64,000 bases of DNA. Source: Winogradskyella sp. GTDB taxonomy: Bacteria; Bacteroidota; Bacteroidia; Flavobacteriales; Flavobacteriaceae. Position numbers and translations under genes: made by a program. The notes under the pieces were generated by a model. It ran no database searches and was not told where the DNA came from. It saw nothing but the letters and a program-made list of their open reading frames with translations. The stretch is taken from assembly GCA_013002225.1 (NCBI GenBank), contig JABDKL010000022.1, positions 1 through 64,000 on the forward strand, read 5' to 3'. Shown here one piece after another: positions 51,120 through 61,048 of the stretch; the first letter of the stretch is position 1, and each line of letters starts with the position of its first letter.

Positions 51120-53954
51120 CTATAATTTATTTTTTAATAGTATAAGTGTTTCTTTAGCAAATGTGCCCACCTCTCTGTTGTTTTTAATGGTTTCTTGACG
51201 CACTAAAGCGATATAAGTCTTATCATTTAATACCTTTATAAGGTGAAGGACTTCTAACTTAATTCGTTTACCGCGATTTTTCAATAAAACGCTTAAAAGC
51301 GTAAACTCATCCATCAATTCTATTTCCAAAGGTTTAGTTGGAGATGCCTCCTTGTTTTCAATATTATAATATTCAATTAGAGGTAATATTTGTGTTTTAA
51401 TCTGGCTCTGCAACAGGTTATCTAAAAATTCTAAAGCATTGACCTGTGCTTCTTTAATATCACTCATTAAGCCTGAGTAACTCACTTTTATATCTGCCTC
51501 ATCATAGAGTAAACTCAATAACTTAAAAATCGATTTTAGACTCGTAATTAATTGGTCGTCTAATACTTCAATAATACTTTCACGTGCAATATTTATTTCA
51601 CTCTTCTGATCGCCAGAGTATTTATTGTGAGGGTTTACGTTTGTAATATTTCTCATGGATGCTAAGGCATCTAAGGTTTCCTTGCCGTATTTACACTCTT
51701 TGATGATCTCTTTCTTTAAACGTCGTTTATTAAAATAGAGCGCATCGTTGTTTGACTTTAATTTAAGTAAGGCTTTTGAGACTTCATATCGGATTAGTAC
51801 ATCTCTGCTTTTAAGAAGTTTTAAAAGCACCTTTACTGATGTCTGGTTATTAAATGACTTAATAAGCATTGGTAAATGCCGCTTTGCAGAATTACTTAGC
51901 TGATCGTCCTGTTCTAATTTTAGAATAGTTTTAGATATACCGCTACTAAAGTTTTTAAGTGCTTTTAGTGCTTGTTTTCTATATTTTTTTTCAGATAAAT
52001 ATTGAATGAGTATTTTAATATATTGATCATCAATAGTTAGACCTGCTGCTTTAATAGCGAATTTTACAATGTATGGATTCTTATTTTGAAGGTTTACATT
52101 AATATATGGATAAAATTTTTGGTTTTTAGAATGTGCTATGGTTAATAATAATTTAGCAACATCAGCCTGCCTGGTCTCACTATCATCTAAGAATAGTTCA
52201 TTAAGGCGCTTTTCGATTCTCGTTTCCAAATTAAATCGTCTGCCTAAACTTTCGTTGTCACTAACTTCTTCAGCCAAACACAATAGTGCTGCACTTGATA
52301 TATAAGAATCCTTATGATCTAAATACTCAGAAAAAAAGTCAATCTGTGATATACTGGAGTGTTCTAAAATATAAGATAATGCGGTGTGTACCAGATGGTC
52401 ATCATTAGAATAAATTAGGGATTTAATCTTTTCTAAAGCAATTCCTTTATCTAATACGTACAATTGTTTAATGGCCTCTGTTTTAACTTTATTAGAAGGA
52501 TAATCTAACAGGGCTATTATCTCTGGTCTTAAGGTTTTTATTTTATACATACTAAATCGCTCCAGTACATTCAATATTTTATCTTCATCATTAGACTGTA
52601 GAATGCTTCTGGTTAGATTAATAGTGGTTTCTTTTTTTAGTGATTTATCCTTTATACTGTCTATCATTAAATTTCTTTGAATATTTTGTCTGAAAGAATT
52701 GAAATACGCCTCACGTAGCTTATAAATTAAGACTATCCAGATAAATGCTAACAACAAGATGATTATTGTAATATAAGTGGTAGGTAAATTAAATCGCTTA
52801 ATAAATAAGATAAGAAGAAGTCCTGCAAGCCCCGTGGCAAGACTATCAACTGCCACATCAATAAAAGATTTAGCCTGGTTCTTTATATTGAAAGGAATAG
52901 GCATTATAGACAACTCTACTGCTGCTTTGTTTATAGATTGTTTAAAGCTGCCATCGATTCCTTTTATGATTACCAAAACCCAAAGTTCTGGAAATGTTAA
53001 GAATAATAAACTTCCTAAAGCAATCCCAAGAGGAAGCACCAGAAGTGTACTGGATACACCCAGTTTACTCAATACCTTGTTTGTAATAAATAATTGAAGA
53101 CAAAAAGCTATTACGTTGAAGGTTGAAAACCAAAACCCAAAAAAGGAGGCTAATTCGTCTGAATCGGGAATTGCCTTATTGGCGAAATCGCTAAATTGAA
53201 AATCGACCAACTTCGCCACAATAACACCAAACCCAGTAATGAGAGCCAAGTAGGTAAGGTGCTTCGATTTACGAATTATCTGTAAAGCGGGCTCATGTGT
53301 TTCGCTATCATAGTTTTTTCTTTGAGCTCTAACATAACTATTTAGTTTTTTAATTCTTAGAGTCCATATTTTTCTGAGGATGGGAATACACGCTAGTAGA
53401 AAAACGGCAGCCACTACAACTGCGACCGCATTACCAAAATTGGAAACAATTATACTGGTTAAATACCCACCAAAGATTCCACCAGCTATTGCGCCAGCGC
53501 CAATAAAACCAAATAATCTTTTAGCTTCTCTACTATTAAAAACAAGGTTTGCTAATACCCAAAACTGTGAGGTTGTAATTACCGCGAAAAGTGATACACC
53601 AATATAATAGATATACAGTAGCGCATGGTTTAAATTAAAATAGGTGATAATAATACCTAAAGTTATAAAGCAAAGACTAAAGACGAGTAAAGAAATACTG
53701 GTAATTCTTAACAGAGAAAACCTCTTGACCCACCTATTATAAAAATAAGTAGTAACTACAGCGATGAAAGCTACTAGTAAATAACCATAAGGTAATTGCT
53801 CAGCCCCTAATTCTGATAAGAATAAGGCATTAACAATTGGTTTAATTATAAGAAGAACTGTTATGATGAGAAAAATATAAACCTGCATTAAAAAAGAGAT
53901 GTATATTTCACCATCTCTTATTCCTAATGTTTTATTTAAAAAGCTTCTAATCAC
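51120..53954 (-). CDS. NTT/Npt nucleotide-transporter-family (MFS-like) protein fused to HEAT repeats
   Basis: 944 aa. Residues 1-415 hold about 12 membrane helices with marks of the NTT (ATP/ADP translocase-like) family: IIKPIVNALFLSELGAEQLP, FWVLANLVFNSREAKRLFG, IGAGAIAGGIFGGYL, and DGSFKQSINKAAVEL...PIPFNIKNQAKSFID. From about 430 to the end there is a soluble alpha-helical solenoid of HEAT-type repeats (for example LLDYPSNKVKTEAIKQLYVL, and LLKSRDVLIRYEVSKALLK). GTG start at 53954, nine bases after the serine hydrolase upstream. Known NTT proteins exchange ATP/ADP or take up nucleotides in intracellular parasites; free-living relatives with HEAT tails have no proven substrate that I know of. 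ATP export here is only an idea. Confidence 0.82.
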   Translation of the reverse strand: MIRSFLNKTLGIRDGEIYISFLMQVYIFLIITVLLIIKPIVNALFLSELGAEQLPYGYLLVAFIAVVTTYFYNRWVKRFSLLRITSISLLVFSLCFITLGIIITYFNLNHALLYIYYIGVSLFAVITTSQFWVLANLVFNSREAKRLFGFIGAGAIAGGIFGGYLTSIIVSNFGNAVAVVVAAVFLLACIPILRKIWTLRIKKLNSYVRAQRKNYDSETHEPALQIIRKSKHLTYLALITGFGVIVAKLVDFQFSDFANKAIPDSDELASFFGFWFSTFNVIAFCLQLFITNKVLSKLGVSSTLLVLPLGIALGSLLFLTFPELWVLVIIKGIDGSFKQSINKAAVELSIMPIPFNIKNQAKSFIDVAVDSLATGLAGLLLILFIKRFNLPTTYITIIILLLAFIWIVLIYKLREAYFNSFRQNIQRNLMIDSIKDKSLKKETTINLTRSILQSNDEDKILNVLERFSMYKIKTLRPEIIALLDYPSNKVKTEAIKQLYVLDKGIALEKIKSLIYSNDDHLVHTALSYILEHSSISQIDFFSEYLDHKDSYISSAALLCLAEEVSDNESLGRRFNLETRIEKRLNELFLDDSETRQADVAKLLLTIAHSKNQKFYPYINVNLQNKNPYIVKFAIKAAGLTIDDQYIKILIQYLSEKKYRKQALKALKNFSSGISKTILKLEQDDQLSNSAKRHLPMLIKSFNNQTSVKVLLKLLKSRDVLIRYEVSKALLKLKSNNDALYFNKRRLKKEIIKECKYGKETLDALASMRNITNVNPHNKYSGDQKSEINIARESIIEVLDDQLITSLKSIFKLLSLLYDEADIKVSYSGLMSDIKEAQVNALEFLDNLLQSQIKTQILPLIEYYNIENKEASPTKPLEIELMDEFTLLSVLLKNRGKRIKLEVLHLIKVLNDKTYIALVRQETIKNNREVGTFAKETLILLKNKL

Positions 53955-53963
53955 TTAAAATAT

Positions 53964-54935
53964 TTATATTTTCTGTTCCTGCTCTAGAGTTCGGGCTTTC
54001 TTCATAACCTTTTCTAAAGGTACTACAAGATCCCTAATTATTTTTTCACCAAAATTATTATCTATCAAAGCTACAATAATATAACGTCTTTTTGGTCCCC
54101 AAACCAATGCAGAATCCGAATGGTAATTTCTCCAGGAACCGGATTTTCTATAAATATCGGCTTTAGGTGCAATTTTATCTAGAGTGTTTACAAACTTATG
54201 ATGCAATGCAGGGTCTTTCATTATCTCTAGCATGTCTTCAGAACGTTCGTCGTTTATAAGGTTTCCCATCACAAGCTGATAGTAAAAACTACATACTTGT
54301 TTGGTTGTAGCTGCATGACTTAGATTCTTAAGAGGTTCTCTATTTGTGTCACCTCCACCACCATAGCGCTTTCCAACCCAGAGACCACCACCAGTTTCTT
54401 CATCGTAGAGCTGATTTTTGGGTGCTCGCATGACTTCTTCAATTTTAGCATATCCCACGCGATCAATCATACGGGTTGTAGCTCTGTTATTAGATCTACT
54501 GATCATAAGTTTCATATCCTGTTGGATTTCCTCAGAATCTTCCAGTTCGCCTTTTTCAAGAGCATCCATAGCAGCTAATAATACAGCAATTTTAGGTAAA
54601 CTTGCTGCATACATCATGTTGTTATCATTTATTCCGGCATATTTAATATTATTTAAATCGGTCAGATCTACAATACCGACGGCCATAAGTTTCTTGGCTA
54701 CTAGGCCCTTCCATACTGCATGTCTATTAATTTCCTTTTCTAAAATTGTTTGTAATGGTTTATTTCTAAGTTCATCAATTTTTGCAATAGAATCAGCAGG
54801 TTCTATAGGTAGTTGAACATCGTCTTGTTGCTCTCTAGTTTGTGCGACATCCGAGATATTTTCTTTATCTGTGGTTATTTGTGATTCGCAACTTAAGGCT
54901 AAAAAGATGAATAAAAGTAAGACTATATTTTTCAT
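53964..54935 (-). CDS. Beta-lactamase-fold serine hydrolase, lipoprotein
   Basis: 323 aa. Lipoprotein-type signal ending LALSC (Cys16) and an acidic linker (20-50). Class A-like motifs: SLPK (Ser112, Lys115), SNN (148-150) and KSG (264-266). The same three motifs occur in the 438-residue protein 3 kb away, so both may act on the same envelope substrate. First gene of the minus-strand pair, nine bases before the NTT-HEAT gene. It could be a true beta-lactamase, but no typical class A omega-loop ExxLN is seen, so carboxypeptidase or esterase is at least as likely. Confidence 0.8.
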   Translation of the reverse strand: MKNIVLLLFIFLALSCESQITTDKENISDVAQTREQQDDVQLPIEPADSIAKIDELRNKPLQTILEKEINRHAVWKGLVAKKLMAVGIVDLTDLNNIKYAGINDNNMMYAASLPKIAVLLAAMDALEKGELEDSEEIQQDMKLMISRSNNRATTRMIDRVGYAKIEEVMRAPKNQLYDEETGGGLWVGKRYGGGGDTNREPLKNLSHAATTKQVCSFYYQLVMGNLINDERSEDMLEIMKDPALHHKFVNTLDKIAPKADIYRKSGSWRNYHSDSALVWGPKRRYIIVALIDNNFGEKIIRDLVVPLEKVMKKARTLEQEQKI

Positions 54936-55096
54936 TTATTATACTAGTTTTAAAATTCGTTGATATACGTGCAACATGCATACCATAGATTATTGTTTTT
55001 AATAAAATGTACTTAAATTTTTATTAAAAAATAAAATATTACACAGAAGGTGTTATAATGAAGTAATTTGCATGTAACTAGCTATAATATAATGAA

Positions 55097-56638
55097 TTAA
55101 AGTGGGATATTTCCATGTTTTCGCAAAGGTTTAACAACTTTTTTATTCTCCAGCATACTAAAGGCCTTTACTAATTTTCGTCTTGTATTCTGCGGTAAGA
55201 TCACTTCATCAATAAAACCACGTTCTGCAGCACTATAAGGATTTGCAAACAGATCTGCATACTCTGCTTCTTTTTCTTTCCATTTAGCTTCCTTATTCTC
55301 AGCAGAGGAGATTTCGCGTTTAAAAATTATTTCAGCAGCGCCCTTAGCGCCCATTACTGCTATTTCTGCATTTGGCCAAGCAAAGTTCATGTCGGCACCT
55401 ATGTGCTTCGAATTCATTACATCATAGGCTCCACCGTAGGCCTTTCTGGTAATGACTGTAATTCTTGGCACTGTTGCTTCGCTAAACGCGTAAAGTAATT
55501 TTGCGCCATTAGTTATAATAGCATTCCACTCCTGATCCGTACCTGGTAAAAAGCCAGGTACATCTTCCAAGACTAATAAAGGTATGTTAAAACAATCGCA
55601 AAAACGCACAAATCGTGCAGCCTTGGTAGAACTGTCTACATCTAATACTCCTGCCAGGAACATAGGCTGATTCGCAACTATTCCAATAGATTTACCACCT
55701 AAACGAGCAAACCCCACAATAATATTTTCTGCAAAGTTTTTATGAATTTCATAAAAGGAATCTTTATCGATAATGCCTTCTATAATTTGATGCATATCGT
55801 AAGGTTTATTAGGATTTTCAGGAACGATGTCTGCGAGACCATTTCTAATTTCCTCTGTCAAATCAAAACTTAAGGCTTCAGGTTTTTCGCGATTACTTTG
55901 TGGTAAATACCCTAACAAATTTTTGATGTCCTCAAGACATTCTACATCATTGGTTGAGGTTTTATGAGCTACACCAGATTTTGATGAATGAACACTAGCA
56001 CCGCCCAATTCTTCACTTGTAACTTCTTCGTTCGTTACTGTTTTAACCACATTTGGACCAGTTACGAACATGTAGCTGGTATTTTCTACCATTAATGTGA
56101 AATCTGTCATTGCAGGAGAGTAAACGGCGCCACCAGCGCAAGGTCCCATAATGGCAGAGATCTGAGGGATTACACCAGAGGCTTGTACATTTCTGTAAAA
56201 AATATCAGCGTAGCCACCTAAAGAGCGTACACCTTCCTGAATACGAGCACCACCAGAATCATTTAAGCCAACAATAGGAGCACCGACATTAACTGCCATA
56301 TCCATTATTTTGCAAATTTTTTCTGCATGTGTTTCAGACAAGGAGCCGCCAAACACCGTGAAATCTTGCGCAAAGACATAAATTAATCGTCCGTTGACTG
56401 TGCCATAACCAGTAACAACACCATCGCCATAAAATTGTTGGTCTGCCATACCAAAGTCCTTTGTTCTATGGGTTACCAATGCACCAATTTCTTCAAAAGA
56501 GCCTTCATCTAACAAGTATAATACGCGTTCTCTGGCGGTTAATTTTTTCTTGGCGTGTTGCTTATCTATTCGCTTTTGTCCACCACCTAACTGAGCTTGT
56601 TTAAGTTTCTCTTCTAATGTTTTTATTTTGGAATCCAT
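55097..56638 (-). CDS. Acyl-CoA carboxylase, carboxyltransferase (beta) subunit
   Basis: 513 aa, full PccB length. Carboxyltransferase motifs: [31 protein letters not shown], and FLPGTDQEW with [17 protein letters not shown]. With the biotin carboxylase and carrier encoded just upstream it makes a complete acyl-CoA (propionyl- or methylcrotonyl-type) carboxylase. Propionyl-CoA is the most likely substrate because DVPGFLPG and AYGGAY are typical of PccB. Last of three co-oriented genes, six bases after the carboxylase gene. Confidence 0.93.
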   Translation of the reverse strand: MDSKIKTLEEKLKQAQLGGGQKRIDKQHAKKKLTARERVLYLLDEGSFEEIGALVTHRTKDFGMADQQFYGDGVVTGYGTVNGRLIYVFAQDFTVFGGSLSETHAEKICKIMDMAVNVGAPIVGLNDSGGARIQEGVRSLGGYADIFYRNVQASGVIPQISAIMGPCAGGAVYSPAMTDFTLMVENTSYMFVTGPNVVKTVTNEEVTSEELGGASVHSSKSGVAHKTSTNDVECLEDIKNLLGYLPQSNREKPEALSFDLTEEIRNGLADIVPENPNKPYDMHQIIEGIIDKDSFYEIHKNFAENIIVGFARLGGKSIGIVANQPMFLAGVLDVDSSTKAARFVRFCDCFNIPLLVLEDVPGFLPGTDQEWNAIITNGAKLLYAFSEATVPRITVITRKAYGGAYDVMNSKHIGADMNFAWPNAEIAVMGAKGAAEIIFKREISSAENKEAKWKEKEAEYADLFANPYSAAERGFIDEVILPQNTRRKLVKAFSMLENKKVVKPLRKHGNIPL

Positions 56639-56644
56639 AATTGT

Positions 56645-58084
56645 TTAGTTGGGTAGTCTTAATAATTTTTGATCTTCCTGAAAGCATTTTAGAGCAATTT
56701 TTGCTGCAATTTCTGCTTCAAGTTTATGTTGTTCTTCAAGTAAGCTAGGTGAGTAGTACTTTTTAACAAAGTGAGTATCGAAATTCCCGCTTCTAAAAGC
56801 TTCGTGTTCACAAACAAAACGACCAAACGGCAAGGTGGTTTCAACACCCTTTACATGATAATTATCAATGGCCTTGATCATTAGCTCAATGGCCTCTTCT
56901 CTTGTATCTCCATATGTGATAAGTTTAGATAACATAGGATCATAGTAAATAGGAATATCCATACCTTCTTCAAACCCATTATCAACTCTTATGTTGTCAC
57001 CTTCAGGCAACTTGTAAACTTCCAAGTTGCCAACACTTGGCAAGAAGTCGTTCATTGGGTCTTCTGCGTAAACTCTTAGTTCTAGCGCATGACCATTAAT
57101 TTTTAAATCTTCTTGTTTAATAGCTAATGCTTCGCCTCGCGCGACTTTAATTTGTAGTTCTACCAAATCTACGTCGGCAATCCACTCCGAAACAGGGTGT
57201 TCTACCTGAAGTCTGGTATTCATTTCTAAGAAATAAAAATTATGATTTTCATCAAGAAGAAACTCTACGGTACCTGCGCCTATATAATCGCAAGAACGTG
57301 CTACATTAATGGCTGCTTGTCCCATTTTTTTCCTAAGTCCTGCCGATAGAACTGAGGATGGCGCTTCCTCTACCACCTTTTGGTGACGACGTTGTATCGA
57401 GCATTCGCGTTCAAAGAAATGTAAATAGTTACCATGCATATCTGCCATGACCTGTATTTCGATATGTCTTGGTGAGCCCACATATTTTTCTATAAATACG
57501 GAACCATCGCCAAAGGCAGATTTTGCCTCGCTAATGGCTCTATTCATTTGTGACTCAAACTCAGATTCATTTTCTACAATTCGCATACCTTTTCCGCCGC
57601 CTCCAGCAGATGCTTTAATTAAAATTGGAAAACCAATCTCTTTGGCAATTTTTTGAGCTTCATTAATGTCGGTAATCGCTTCATCAGTTCCCGGAACCAT
57701 TGGGATGTTATATGCCTTTACAGTGTCTTTAGCAGCTAATTTACTGCCCATAACCTCAATGGCTTTGGAGCGAGGGCCAATGAAAATTATATCATGAGCC
57801 TCACATAATTCTGCAAAATCGGCATTCTCACTTAAAAACCCATAACCAGGATGAATCGCATCTACGTGTAGCGCCTTAGCAACTTCTATAATTTTATCAC
57901 CACGCAAATAAGATTCATTTGATGGGGCAGGGCCAATGCATACTGCTTGATCTGCAAATTTTACGTGGAGCGCATTTCTATCGACTTCTGAAAAAACGGC
58001 AACTGTTTTTATTCCCATTTTTTTGGCTGTACGCATTACACGAATCGCAATTTCACCTCTATTAGCAACAAGTATCTTTCTCAT
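56645..58084 (-). CDS. Biotin carboxylase subunit of acyl-CoA carboxylase
   Basis: 479 aa from the ATG at 58084 (MRKILVANRGEIAIRVMR); a TTG nine bases earlier is less likely because the ATG falls one base after the carrier gene's stop. ATP-grasp marks: KASAGGGGKGMRIV, FIEKYVGSPRHIEIQVMAD, FLEMNTRLQVEHPVSE. Carboxylates biotin using ATP and bicarbonate. About the length of a free AccC-type subunit, without the biotin domain, which is encoded separately. Confidence 0.94.
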   Translation of the reverse strand: MRKILVANRGEIAIRVMRTAKKMGIKTVAVFSEVDRNALHVKFADQAVCIGPAPSNESYLRGDKIIEVAKALHVDAIHPGYGFLSENADFAELCEAHDIIFIGPRSKAIEVMGSKLAAKDTVKAYNIPMVPGTDEAITDINEAQKIAKEIGFPILIKASAGGGGKGMRIVENESEFESQMNRAISEAKSAFGDGSVFIEKYVGSPRHIEIQVMADMHGNYLHFFERECSIQRRHQKVVEEAPSSVLSAGLRKKMGQAAINVARSCDYIGAGTVEFLLDENHNFYFLEMNTRLQVEHPVSEWIADVDLVELQIKVARGEALAIKQEDLKINGHALELRVYAEDPMNDFLPSVGNLEVYKLPEGDNIRVDNGFEEGMDIPIYYDPMLSKLITYGDTREEAIELMIKAIDNYHVKGVETTLPFGRFVCEHEAFRSGNFDTHFVKKYYSPSLLEEQHKLEAEIAAKIALKCFQEDQKLLRLPN

Positions 58085-58085
58085 A

Positions 58086-58562
58086 TTATTCAAATTCGAT
58101 TAATAGTGCATTTTTATCAACCGTTTCACCTTTGTTCACGCTAATGGATTTTATAATACCTTCTCTGGGTGAATTAATTACATTTTCCATTTTCATAGCT
58201 TCTAATATAAGTAGCGGATCATTTTCATTTACTTCGTCTCCAACACTTACATTTATTTCCAAAATTAATCCAGGCATTGGCGCTTTGATCTCATCAACTT
58301 TTTTAGAGGCTCCGAGCTCAAACCCTAAAGCTTCTATTTGTTGATCTAAAGCATCATTAATGATAACGTCGTAGGTATTGTTATTCACTTTGATTGAATA
58401 GGTTTTGCTATTGAAATTAGAAGTAATAACCGAGGCTTTTATAGTTTCGTTATCTTGTAAAATATGAAAATTATTTTTTGAAGATTCGATAGCATCCAAT
58501 GCTTCTATATCTTCTTTTGTGACTTCAAATTGATGTGAAGCATCCACCTTTATTTTATACAT
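58086..58562 (-). CDS. Biotin carboxyl carrier subunit of acyl-CoA carboxylase
   Basis: 158 aa. The C-terminal biotinyl domain has APMPGLI and ILEAMKMENVI with the biotinylated Lys124. The N-terminal 85 residues form a beta-rich linker domain as in the BT domain of propionyl-CoA carboxylase alpha chains. In many organisms this is fused to the biotin carboxylase; here it is a separate gene at the head of the operon. The promoter box is at 58602-58609. Confidence 0.92.
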   Translation of the reverse strand: MYKIKVDASHQFEVTKEDIEALDAIESSKNNFHILQDNETIKASVITSNFNSKTYSIKVNNNTYDVIINDALDQQIEALGFELGASKKVDEIKAPMPGLILEINVSVGDEVNENDPLLILEAMKMENVINSPREGIIKSISVNKGETVDKNALLIEFE

Positions 58563-58601
58563 ATATTGTGTTTTATTGTGGAATTATATTTTAATCGCTA
58601 C

Positions 58602-58609
58602 CAAAATTA
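58602..58609 (-). promoter_or_regulatory. Promoter -7 box of the acyl-CoA carboxylase operon
   Basis: TAATTTTG on the minus strand (58609-58602), exact TAnnTTTG, 40 bases before the ATG at 58562. No clear -33 TTG. Confidence 0.55.
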
Positions 58610-58639
58610 TAAAATTAATGATTTGAAGCTAAATAATTT

Positions 58640-59314
58640 TTAAGTTTTAAAAACTGACCGATCCTGATGCTTTTTGATGGCTTTCTTTGATAAAATAATT
58701 GCAATTACAAGTGATGCAAAAGCTCCAATTGATATACCAGGAATAAACCGAATAAATAAGAAAAAATCATAAGCTCCGTGAAAAAGGACAGCAACAACTA
58801 ATCCAATCATATTTAGAATAAATCTGTTGTTTGCGAATTTGGCTTTACCCATATAATAGCCCATAAGAATTCCAAATGTAGCATGGGCCGGTACAGCAGT
58901 AAAGGCTCTTAGTATTGCAGTTTCGTATCCGCCTTCCAAAACATACATAATATTTTCTGTACAAGCAAAACCCATGGATACCATCACTGCATATACAATG
59001 CCATCATAAGGCTCATTAAATGCTTTTCTGGGCTGTGCAAAATACTTTACAATAATATATTTACTAAATTCCTCAGACAATGCGACGACGATAAAGGCTT
59101 GTATAAACTGTTGCCATATACTATACTCGTCTGTTAGCGGAATAAAATTCCCAGTAAATAAATAGATTACCGTAACAATTAAAATGCTAACTATAGCGCC
59201 TAGAATAAAGCTAACTAATAATAAGCCTTTGGGCTCCTTTTCATATTTGTCTTGAAAGTAGACGTATAGAATAATAGCCATTACAGGTGCTACTGCTAAT
59301 AAGAGTAAGTTCAT
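58640..59314 (-). CDS. PrsW-like intramembrane metalloprotease
   Basis: 224 aa, about seven membrane helices. Signature ALSEEFSKYIIVKYF (EExxK), then conserved histidines in PAHATFGILMGYYMG and VLFHGAYDFFLF. The family (PrsW) cuts membrane-bound anti-sigma factors, although many members are uncharacterised. Its ATG overlaps the Nudix stop (ATGA), so the two are translationally coupled. No anti-sigma gene is near. Confidence 0.88.
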   Translation of the reverse strand: MNLLLLAVAPVMAIILYVYFQDKYEKEPKGLLLVSFILGAIVSILIVTVIYLFTGNFIPLTDEYSIWQQFIQAFIVVALSEEFSKYIIVKYFAQPRKAFNEPYDGIVYAVMVSMGFACTENIMYVLEGGYETAILRAFTAVPAHATFGILMGYYMGKAKFANNRFILNMIGLVVAVLFHGAYDFFLFIRFIPGISIGAFASLVIAIILSKKAIKKHQDRSVFKT

Positions 59315-59868
59315 TTATGTAATTGTTTTTTTATGGCATTTAGAACAAAATAGTAATACTGCTTATTTGTTGTTACAAAATGGTTGTTAGCAGCACTATC
59401 ATGTAATAATTTTTTAAACTCATTAATGCTAACCAATTTTAAGGCTTCCACTTCATCTTCTTGTGGTATAAGCTGGTTAGGGTCTACAGGTAATTCTGAA
59501 ATATAAACGTGATGAAATTCATTATCTGCAATAGCACCATCTTTGTAGGAAGACTCATAAAGATGAACACCTATTTTAATGAGCTGATCTGGGTTTAACT
59601 CTAATCCAATTTCTTCTTTAGTTTCTCTTAAAGCTGCTTCTGTAAATGTTTCACTAGCATTAATATGACCGGCTACTGAAACATCCCAAAGTAAAGGAAA
59701 TATAGCTTTTTTATGAGAGCGTTGCTGTAATAAAATTTGACCATCGCTGGTGTACAACCATAAATGGATGGTGTTGTGATACCAGCCGTTTTTATGTGCT
59801 TCAGATTTTAGAGCTGTTTTACCCGTTGGTTCTCCTTCTTTTGTGACTATATCGATTTTTTCTTCCAC
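59311..59868 (-). CDS. Nudix hydrolase, IPP isomerase-like
   Basis: 185 aa. Nudix box GHINASETFTEAALRETKEE (then IGLEL), G-x5-E-x7-REx2EE. The opening EGEPTGKTALKSEAHKNGWYHNTIHLW resembles the type 1 IPP isomerase-like branch (YfcD type); true isomerases need an extra Cys that I do not see. GTG start at 59868. The substrate is unknown. Coupled to the downstream PrsW-like gene through an ATGA overlap and seven bases after the aminotransferase gene. Confidence 0.88.
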   Translation of the reverse strand: MEEKIDIVTKEGEPTGKTALKSEAHKNGWYHNTIHLWLYTSDGQILLQQRSHKKAIFPLLWDVSVAGHINASETFTEAALRETKEEIGLELNPDQLIKIGVHLYESSYKDGAIADNEFHHVYISELPVDPNQLIPQEDEVEALKLVSINEFKKLLHDSAANNHFVTTNKQYYYFVLNAIKKQLHK

Positions 59869-59875
59869 AATACTT

Positions 59876-61024
59876 TTATAACAAATGTGAGGCTAAACAA
59901 TTCACTAAAGGTTTAAAATCATCGGCCGTATTATATAAATGGCAAGAAATTCTGATATAATTTCCTCGAAAGGAAATAAAAATTTTCTTGTTATGTAATT
60001 CTTTTTTAAAAGCATCAACATTCATATTCGAAGGCAATTTAATTCCGAATAAATGATGGGTTCTAGATTCATCTTCTTCTATTTCGCAGCCTATTGCTCT
60101 TAATGCTGATACGGCTTCTGATGATATTTGTTTGCAATAGTCTTGAATAGCAGAAGGTGTCCATTGTAACACCTGTTTAAGTGCTGCAATTTGCATCTTT
60201 ACATAAATAAAGCTGCCACTTTCTCCTGCAGAATAACGGTTTGCCATTGGTTTGTAGTCAGACTCGTAGTTTGTAAGTCCTGCAAAATTCTCACTATGAA
60301 GGCGATTGGACCAGTTTTCTTCAATCGGATTTCCTTGGTCAAAATACGGTCCAAAATAGCCATAAGCACATCCATAAGGTCCAAATAACCATTTATAACC
60401 AGCACATATAAGGGCGTCTGGTTTAATCTCTTCTATAGAAAAGGGGAGTGCTCCAATAGTTTGACTACCATCAATAATTAATAATGCACTATTAGATTTA
60501 GCTTTTTTACTAATTGCACTTAAGTTAAACAGGCAACCATTGGACCAATGAATGTTCCCCATAGCAATAAGTGCAGTATTCGTATTTATAGCATTTAAAA
60601 TTGATGTATTCCATTGCTTGGAATCACCGGGATTCTTTATAGTTCTTATTTTTGCATCATATTTCTCAGCAAGTTTTTTCCAGGCATATATATTACTTGG
60701 AAATTGCTCATCGATAACTAAAATTTCATCACCTTTTTTTAATACTACATTATTGGCAACTGTTGCCATTCCGTAGGAAACGGAGGGAATTGTAGCTATT
60801 CGATTATAATCTTTGGCACCAATAAGTTGTGCAAATAGTTTTTTAAGTTCTATCACAGGTTCAAAATAATCCGAAATAGCAATCGTATTCGGTTGATTTT
60901 TTTGCTTTAGCCCTTCAAGGCCAGCATCATAAATAGCTTTAAACGCAGGAGATTGACTGGCAATATTTAAGTATGTGACATCCGAAGGAATATTAAACAA
61001 ATGTTTCTGAGATGTTAAAACCAT
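59876..61024 (-). CDS. Class V PLP-dependent aminotransferase (cysteine desulfurase-like)
   Basis: 382 aa. Opening FNIPSDVTYLNIASQSPAF, AMGNIHWSNG, LIIDGSQTIGALPF with the PLP-contacting Asp, and CAGYKWLFGPYG with the Schiff-base Lys. C-terminal domain with SFRGNYIRISCHLYNTADD. This matches class V enzymes of the kynureninase/isopenicillin-N epimerase type; the exact substrate is not known. Start ATG at 61024, 25 bases after the terminator of the M42 gene. Confidence 0.87.
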   Translation of the reverse strand: MVLTSQKHLFNIPSDVTYLNIASQSPAFKAIYDAGLEGLKQKNQPNTIAISDYFEPVIELKKLFAQLIGAKDYNRIATIPSVSYGMATVANNVVLKKGDEILVIDEQFPSNIYAWKKLAEKYDAKIRTIKNPGDSKQWNTSILNAINTNTALIAMGNIHWSNGCLFNLSAISKKAKSNSALLIIDGSQTIGALPFSIEEIKPDALICAGYKWLFGPYGCAYGYFGPYFDQGNPIEENWSNRLHSENFAGLTNYESDYKPMANRYSAGESGSFIYVKMQIAALKQVLQWTPSAIQDYCKQISSEAVSALRAIGCEIEEDESRTHHLFGIKLPSNMNVDAFKKELHNKKIFISFRGNYIRISCHLYNTADDFKPLVNCLASHLL

Positions 61025-61048
61025 AGTGAGTTTATAGAATTTAAAGAT

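Noticed and set aside
53964..54935. Calling the lipoprotein serine hydrolase a resistance beta-lactamase
   Set aside because: SxxK, SNN and KSG are present, but no ExxLN omega-loop motif is visible and the context is an envelope gene cluster, so resistance function is not supported.
58085..58093. TTG start of biotin carboxylase overlapping the carrier gene
   Set aside because: An ATG three codons later gives the usual N-terminus and sits one base after the carrier's stop.
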